DNA from: Streptomyces sulfonofaciens
Lineage (GTDB): Bacteria > Actinomycetota > Actinomycetes > Streptomycetales > Streptomycetaceae
DNA length: 64,000 bases
Reading direction: 5' to 3'
Assembly: GCF_014656295.1 (NCBI RefSeq)
Contig: NZ_BNCD01000003.1
Span: forward strand, 62,001-126,000
The notes under the pieces are model-generated. The model was given only the letters and a program-made list of their open reading frames with translations. It had not been told where the DNA came from and did no database searches. The position numbers were made by a program, and so were the translations under genes. Position 1 is the first letter of the stretch; each line of letters starts with the position of its first letter. Of the stretch, positions 59,871 through 64,000 are shown piece after piece.

Positions 59871-61409
59871 CTAGTTCTTATTCAGGGTTCGGGTCACGCC
59901 CGCGACGACGGCTGTGGTGAGCACCCAGCCGGCGGCGATCAGTACGTAGGCCAGCCACTGGGGGCCAGTGTCCGTCCAGTACCAGTCAGTGCGCTGGCCT
60001 AGACCGCCGATGGGAATCAGCAGGTCGAGGGTATAGACGAAGGACTGGAACGGGGTGCCTTCGCCCGGCTTCACCGGGGTCGGATCGTGGGTCCCGAAGA
60101 CCAGCGTGCCGAGCAGGGCCAGTGCGATGAGCCACAGGCCGGCCAGCCACGGGCGGTAGCCGTAGCCAACGGTGGTATCCAGCAGATGTCCCCACACACG
60201 TCCGGCCGGGTGCAGCGTGCGGTGGCGGTGACGCTGCTTCGCCAAGAGCACCCGGCGCGCGTCGTTGTCGTGGCCGATCTGCCGGTACCAGCCCGCGAGT
60301 TGCTCGTACGGCTGCGGGGCGTAGCCGGGATTCCGACGGATCCACGCCAGGCGACGTGCCACCTCGTCCTCTGCGGGCGTCCTGTCCCCCTCGGGCATTC
60401 CGCCTTCTCCTGCAGCCCCGTCTTCCGCGGACGTCGTCTCCCCGAAACCGATGGAGCCGTACGTAAACCCTTCCAGCCGCACTTGCTCCGGCCAGCCTCG
60501 CTCGCTGTCCCGGCACCAGGCGACTTGTGCGAACCGGAGATCCACCGCTCCCGAGGGTGGTGCGGCGGGTCTGAAGTCGAAGTCCCCGACCTGCATCCCT
60601 GTGCAGACCAAGGCGGTGCCGTCCCCGTCAAGATGTGCTCCCTCGAAGGTCAGCAGGTCCTCTATGCGAGCCCTTCGCAGCCGTACGACCCCCTGCGCGG
60701 TGAACCCGTGGGAACAGTCCACGGTCGAGGTGGCCACATGGCCTGCGGCGAGTGCAACGCCACCGGGGTTCTCCAGCCGCGCGCCCTGCAGCAACAGGCC
60801 CCTGGGCAACTGGGCGCCAGGCAGCCGCAGCCCGCCCTGCGTGATAAGTCGTGCGCCGAAGAAGCCGCCTTCCATGACGAGGCCGCTCGCCCGCACCGCC
60901 ACTTCGGGGCCCGAGATCCTGGCGTCCGCCAGGTGCAGATTCCCGGCCACACGGGCGTTGATGAGTATGAGAGGGCCGCCTTCCAGGACCGACCGCCTCA
61001 GGTCCAGATCACCCTCAATCCGGACGAGCTCGGCGCTGATCCCGGGAACCAGGCTGTTCGTGATCCTGATCGTCCGGGTCGTGGCCCCGTGCAGGCTCAT
61101 CGCCTGCTCCAGCCGGCAGCCCTCGAGCGAGAACGTGTGGCAGATCTCCGCTCCGGACAGGTCCAGACGGCCGGTGATCCGCGCACCGGCGAGCCGCAGG
61201 GCGGCGACGGCGCCGGACCGCTGGTCGTTCGCACCAAGCAGCAGTGCCTTCACGACAGCCGCGCGAACCGAGCGTTCGGGGCCCCACTGGCCACCTGCGG
61301 CGGGTTCGTCCGCCTCGGGCATGCCCGCACGCAGCTCCACTCGACGCCCGTTGGGGAAGGCGTCCCACAGCTCGCGTTCCGGCGGGGTCAACTCGTCGTA
61401 GGACAGCAC
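59871..61409 (-). CDS. Large repeat-domain membrane protein
   Basis: The 512-residue protein has a long N-terminal region (about 60-320) of repeated hydrophobic strands such as LRLAGARITGRLDLSGAEI and LRLPGAQLPRGLLLQGARLE. These have the spacing of a pentapeptide-like or right-handed beta-helix fold. A linker and two or three C-terminal transmembrane helices follow (PWLAGLWLIALALLGTLVF and YVLIAAGWVLTTAVVAGV). Streptomyces homologues are often labelled membrane-associated oxidoreductases without evidence. No catalytic motif is visible. It may act as a scaffold at the membrane. Confidence 0.8.
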   Translation of the reverse strand: MLSYDELTPPERELWDAFPNGRRVELRAGMPEADEPAAGGQWGPERSVRAAVVKALLLGANDQRSGAVAALRLAGARITGRLDLSGAEICHTFSLEGCRLEQAMSLHGATTRTIRITNSLVPGISAELVRIEGDLDLRRSVLEGGPLILINARVAGNLHLADARISGPEVAVRASGLVMEGGFFGARLITQGGLRLPGAQLPRGLLLQGARLENPGGVALAAGHVATSTVDCSHGFTAQGVVRLRRARIEDLLTFEGAHLDGDGTALVCTGMQVGDFDFRPAAPPSGAVDLRFAQVAWCRDSERGWPEQVRLEGFTYGSIGFGETTSAEDGAAGEGGMPEGDRTPAEDEVARRLAWIRRNPGYAPQPYEQLAGWYRQIGHDNDARRVLLAKQRHRHRTLHPAGRVWGHLLDTTVGYGYRPWLAGLWLIALALLGTLVFGTHDPTPVKPGEGTPFQSFVYTLDLLIPIGGLGQRTDWYWTDTGPQWLAYVLIAAGWVLTTAVVAGVTRTLNKN

Positions 61410-61706
61410 ACATTCAGGGTAATGACGTGCTCGTCGACTCTACTTGCCTTGTCTCCTACCAAGCGGAGCCTGATTCATTCTGTTAGGACTTCCAAGAAGT
61501 CAACGCCGTCCCGCCCCGCGAGGAGAGTGCCGCGGTGGAGTGGATGAGGGGGCGGCAAGTCTCCTGCTCGTAGGGGTTCTGGGGATGCGGGCGGCCGCTT
61601 CCGCAGCCAGCAGGTCCGGGCCAGGTCCCGGGTGGCTGGCGCCGCGTTCCAGCAGGTGCGGCCCTGCGACCGGCAGCGCGTCCAGCCCGGCCGCAGAGTG
61701 TCACCG
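61410..61706. other. Gap between repeat-domain protein and TetR gene
   Basis: The left ~70 bases should carry the promoter of the reverse-strand membrane protein gene and are AT-richer. The remainder shows no coherent gene; short open frames here do not resemble known proteins. Confidence 0.45.
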
Positions 61707-62327
61707 TCAGCTCGACACTTCCTCCCGTCGCCGGTCATCGCCGGCTGCGGCAGGGATGGCGTTGTCGATGAGGACGGCGGCGATGGCGGCGGCGGTGGGG
61801 AAGGCGTCGGCGTCAAGGACCCGGGTGCGGGCCGCGGCGCCGTCGATGAGCAGCGCGAGTTGCTCGCCGAGCTGTTCAGGGTCGGCGGCGCCGGCTTCGC
61901 GGGCGGTGTCGGCGAGCCGCGCGGCGACGGCCTTTTTGTAGTCGCGCGCGTACTGGGACGCGGGGTGTCGGGGGTCGTGGAGCTCGACGGCGGCGGCGAT
62001 GTAGGGGCACAGGGGGGTGGTGGGGGGGATGTCGAAGGCGGCGAGGAGCCGTTCGCGGGGCGTGAGGTCGGTGCGGTCGAACACGCCGGGCAGAACGGAG
62101 GGGTCGAACCGGCGCAGGTACTCGGCGACGAGTTCGTCCTTGCTGGGGAAGTGCTGGTAGGCCGTGCGCTTGGACACCTCGGCCGCCGCGCAGAGCTGGT
62201 CCATGCCGGTGCGGTTGATGCCCTGCTCGCGGAACAGCCGCTGGGACGCGCTGAGGATGCGCTCGCGGGCGCCCCGGCCGCGGCGGCGGCCCGTGGGGCC
62301 CTTCTCCAACTCCGTCATGGGGTCCAT
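61707..62327 (-). CDS. TetR family transcriptional regulator
   Basis: The 206-residue regulator has a TetR DNA-binding domain (RERILSASQRLFREQGINRT, then CAAAEVSKRTAYQHFPSKDELV). A mostly helical ligand domain contains TTPLCPYIAAAVELHDPRHP. The start is either ATG 62327 or 62318; neither has a good ribosome site. It is divergent from an SDR gene across a region holding a CGGTGT/ACACCG palindrome, so it probably represses that gene and the following reductases. Confidence 0.92.
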   Translation of the reverse strand: MDPMTELEKGPTGRRRGRGARERILSASQRLFREQGINRTGMDQLCAAAEVSKRTAYQHFPSKDELVAEYLRRFDPSVLPGVFDRTDLTPRERLLAAFDIPPTTPLCPYIAAAVELHDPRHPASQYARDYKKAVAARLADTAREAGAADPEQLGEQLALLIDGAAARTRVLDADAFPTAAAIAAVLIDNAIPAAAGDDRRREEVSS

Positions 62328-62403
62328 GGTACCGCAGCCGGATAACGACCGGTGTACATAGTTTGCATCCCGGCCGCCCGCCACATACGGTAAGCACACC
62401 AGG

Positions 62404-62420
62404 CGGTGTACTTAACACCG
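62404..62420. promoter_or_regulatory. TetR-type operator palindrome
   Basis: CGGTGT-ACTTA-ACACCG is a perfect 6-bp inverted repeat with a 5-base centre located 43 bases before the SDR start. A partial copy, CGGTGTACATAG, lies at about 62350 closer to the TetR gene. The two sites suit autoregulation and control of the rightward operon. Confidence 0.6.
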
Positions 62421-62463
62421 TCATCCCAGGTGCACACGGCACCACCGACCCAAGGGAGCAACC

Positions 62464-63198
62464 ATGGGGAAGCTTGACGGCAAGGTCGCGGTCATCACCG
62501 GCGGCACCACCGGCATGGCACTGGCCGGCGCGAAGCTGTTCGTCGACGAGGGAGCACACGTCTTCATCACCGGCCGCCGCCAGGACGCCCTGGACGAGGC
62601 CGTGAAGCAGATCGGCCGCAACGTCACCGGCGTCCAGGGCGACGCCGCCGACCTGGACGACCTGGACCGCCTGTACGACACCGTCAAGCGGGAGAAGGGC
62701 AGCCTCGACGTGCTGTGGGCCAGCGCCGGCGGCGGCGAGCCCGCCCCTCTCGGCGAGATCACCGAGGCCCAGTTCGACACCTGGTTCGGGCTCAACGCCC
62801 GCGGCACCCTGTTCACCGTCCAGAAGGCCCTCCCGCTCTTCAACGACGGCGGCTCCATCCTCATGACCGGCTCCAACGCCTCCCTCGGCGCCTTCCCCGG
62901 CTGGAGCGTCTACGCCGGCAGCAAGGCCGTCCAGCAGGCCTGGGCCCGGATCTGGCTCAACGAGCTCAAGGACCGCCGCATCCGCGTCAACGTCCTGACC
63001 CCCGGCCAGGTCGCCACCGCCAAGCAGGAAGAACTCTTCGACGAGGCCACCAAGCGCCAGTTCGAGTCCCTCATCCCCCGCGGCCAGATGGGACGCCCCG
63101 ACGAGATCGCCACCGCCGCCCTCTTCCTCGCCTCCGACGACTCCAGCTACGTCAACGGCATGGAACTCGTCGCCGACGGCGGCACCACCGCCATCTGA
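62464..63198 (+). CDS. Short-chain dehydrogenase/reductase
   Basis: The 244-residue classical SDR has VITGGTTGMALAGAKLF, a WASAGGGE loop, the catalytic serine in LMTGSNASLG and YAGSK. The C-terminal YVNGMELVADGGTTA is the usual FabG-like end. A clear ribosome site (AGGGAGCAACC) precedes the ATG. It is the first gene of a rightward run with the F420-type protein and the LLM oxidoreductase, likely under control of the divergent TetR. Confidence 0.93.
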   Translation: MGKLDGKVAVITGGTTGMALAGAKLFVDEGAHVFITGRRQDALDEAVKQIGRNVTGVQGDAADLDDLDRLYDTVKREKGSLDVLWASAGGGEPAPLGEITEAQFDTWFGLNARGTLFTVQKALPLFNDGGSILMTGSNASLGAFPGWSVYAGSKAVQQAWARIWLNELKDRRIRVNVLTPGQVATAKQEELFDEATKRQFESLIPRGQMGRPDEIATAALFLASDDSSYVNGMELVADGGTTAI

Positions 63199-63231
63199 AC
63201 CGGACAACACACAACCAGGACAGGACATCTC

Positions 63232-63861
63232 ATGAGCAACATCAGCATCATCGGCACCGGGAACATGGCCCGCACCATCGGCGCGCGGGCGATAGCGGGC
63301 GGCAACACCGTCGAGGTCATGGGCCGCAATCAGCCCAAGGCCGCCGACCTGGCCAAGGCTCTCGGCGGCGGCGCCACGACGGGAGAATGGGGCACCGCCC
63401 CGGCCGGGGACATCGTCATCGTGGCCCTGTTGCACGACGGTGTCGTGCCGGCCGTCGCCCAGTACGGAGACGCTCTCGCGGGCAAGGTCATCGTCGACAT
63501 CAGCAACCCCTTCAATTCCACGTTCGACGGACTGGCCCACCGCGAGCAGACCTCGATCGCGCAGGAAGTCGCCAAGGCCGCCCCGGCCGGCGCCAGCGTG
63601 GTGAAGGCGTTCAACACCATCTTCCGCCATGTCCTGGAGAAGGGTCGGCCCGACGTCTTCCTCGCCGGCGACAATGCGCAGGCCAAGGCACGTGTGGAGG
63701 CGTTCGTCGAGAGCCTCGGGCTGCGCCCGCTGGATGTCGGCGGCCTGAGGATGGCGCACTGGCTGGAAGGCGCGGGCGTGGTCACGGTGGGCCTCGCCAA
63801 CCACGGGGTGGGGAACCTGGACTTCGCCCTCGGCATCACCGAGCTTCCCGTCTCCGAGTAA
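63232..63861 (+). CDS. NADP-binding oxidoreductase of the F420:NADP oxidoreductase type
   Basis: The 209-residue protein begins with MSNISIIGTGNMARTIGARA, an NADP-binding Rossmann motif. It has the family strand IVDISNPFNSTFDGLAH and SVVKAFNTIFRHVL, as in F420-dependent NADP reductase-like proteins. These enzymes pass hydride between NADPH and F420, or are uncharacterised relatives. The next gene is an LLM-class protein, which often uses F420H2, so the two may work as a redox pair. Confidence 0.87.
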   Translation: MSNISIIGTGNMARTIGARAIAGGNTVEVMGRNQPKAADLAKALGGGATTGEWGTAPAGDIVIVALLHDGVVPAVAQYGDALAGKVIVDISNPFNSTFDGLAHREQTSIAQEVAKAAPAGASVVKAFNTIFRHVLEKGRPDVFLAGDNAQAKARVEAFVESLGLRPLDVGGLRMAHWLEGAGVVTVGLANHGVGNLDFALGITELPVSE

Positions 63862-63891
63862 ACGGTTGACGGATCACCTAGAGGACTCGTC

Positions 63892-64000
63892 ATGAAGCTT
63901 GGTTTCACACTTCCCATCATCGGGCCCGCCATCAGCAGCGCCGCTGGCCTGAGCGCCTTTTGCCGCGGAATCGAGGACCTCGGCTACGACACGCTGTGGG
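63892..64000 (+). CDS. LLM class flavin/F420-dependent oxidoreductase, 5' end only
   Basis: The ATG at 63892 opens a frame reading MKLGFTLPIIGPAISSAAGL and then FCRGIEDLGYDTLW, the characteristic first strand and helix of luciferase-like monooxygenase-fold enzymes. GAGGA lies seven to eight bases upstream. The gene is cut by the window edge. It follows the F420-type NADP-binding gene by 30 bases and is probably in the same operon. Confidence 0.82.
   Translation, partial: MKLGFTLPIIGPAISSAAGLSAFCRGIEDLGYDTLW

Noticed and set aside
61475..61816. 113-residue reverse-strand frame before the TetR gene
   Set aside because: Its N-terminal part is antisense-frame sequence of the TetR gene and it has no ribosome site or family resemblance.
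1..64000. tRNA or rRNA genes
   Set aside because: I looked for T-loop patterns (GGTTCGANTCC) and rRNA signatures on both strands and found none that fold convincingly.

Overview
The window is a high-GC actinobacterial chromosome segment, almost certainly Streptomyces. The grounds are pervasive G/C at third codon positions, GTG starts, ATGA/GTGA stop-start overlaps, a PHO-box-controlled PiT transporter next to a cobalamin locus, an ectABCD operon, and two sugar ABC importers without their own ATPase (Streptomyces normally shares MsiK). The order PiT - small membrane protein - cob genes - ectABCD resembles the pitH2/cob/ect region of S. coelicolor as I recall it; I could not align the two.

Layout. 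0.6-4.9 kb: RidA protein, alpha/beta hydrolase, class II aldolase, secreted GH25 muramidase. 5.1-6.85 kb: PiT phosphate transporter behind a PHO box, plus a small membrane protein and a strong terminator. 6.9-16.5 kb: a cobalamin riboswitch followed by cbiB, cobQ, a fused ChlI/ChlD-type chelatase subunit, cobO and cobB; then a reverse-strand ZIP transporter, a stand-alone CbiG C-terminal (CobE-like) protein and a CobC-like aminotransferase. No cobN is present. 16.7-22.9 kb: amidohydrolase, class V aminotransferase and ectABCD behind an unusually AT-rich leader. 23-28 kb: Old Yellow Enzyme, class V aminotransferase, alpha-ketoglutarate-semialdehyde-type dehydrogenase divergent from an IclR regulator.

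28.2-36.4 kb is a sugar or sugar-acid locus: ABC binding protein, Gfo/Idh/MocA dehydrogenase, two permeases, IlvD/Edd dehydratase, DapA-family lyase and GntR regulator. 36.6-42.7 kb is a compact oxidative module (atypical P450, FMN hydroxyacid oxidase, FOXRED2-like flavoprotein) divergent from an adenylate-forming enzyme, with a perfect CRP-type palindrome near the divergent promoters. I recognise no characterised pathway here; it is the best candidate for an undescribed system. 43-48.3 kb: DinB-like protein, MFS permease, an unknown TIM-barrel-like protein, KdgD and uronate dehydrogenase. 48.9-54 kb: DeoR regulator, polyol-type ABC importer and zinc polyol dehydrogenase. 54.3-59.9 kb: double-domain TerD protein, a stretch of small genes and decayed mobile-element pieces (a TerD 3' fragment, a recombinase remnant, an IS5-type transposase remnant), and an SDR/XRE divergent pair. 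59.9-64 kb: large repeat-domain membrane protein, TetR, SDR, F420-type NADP-binding protein and the start of an LLM-class oxidoreductase.

Functionally, several modules feed 2-oxoglutarate. Uronate dehydrogenase and KdgD would give 2,5-dioxovalerate, which the aldehyde dehydrogenase at 25.6 kb could oxidise. The IlvD/DapA pair could reach the same intermediate from a pentonate, or cleave a hexonate derivative. Ectoine synthesis and phosphate and cobalamin control are standard actinobacterial physiology.
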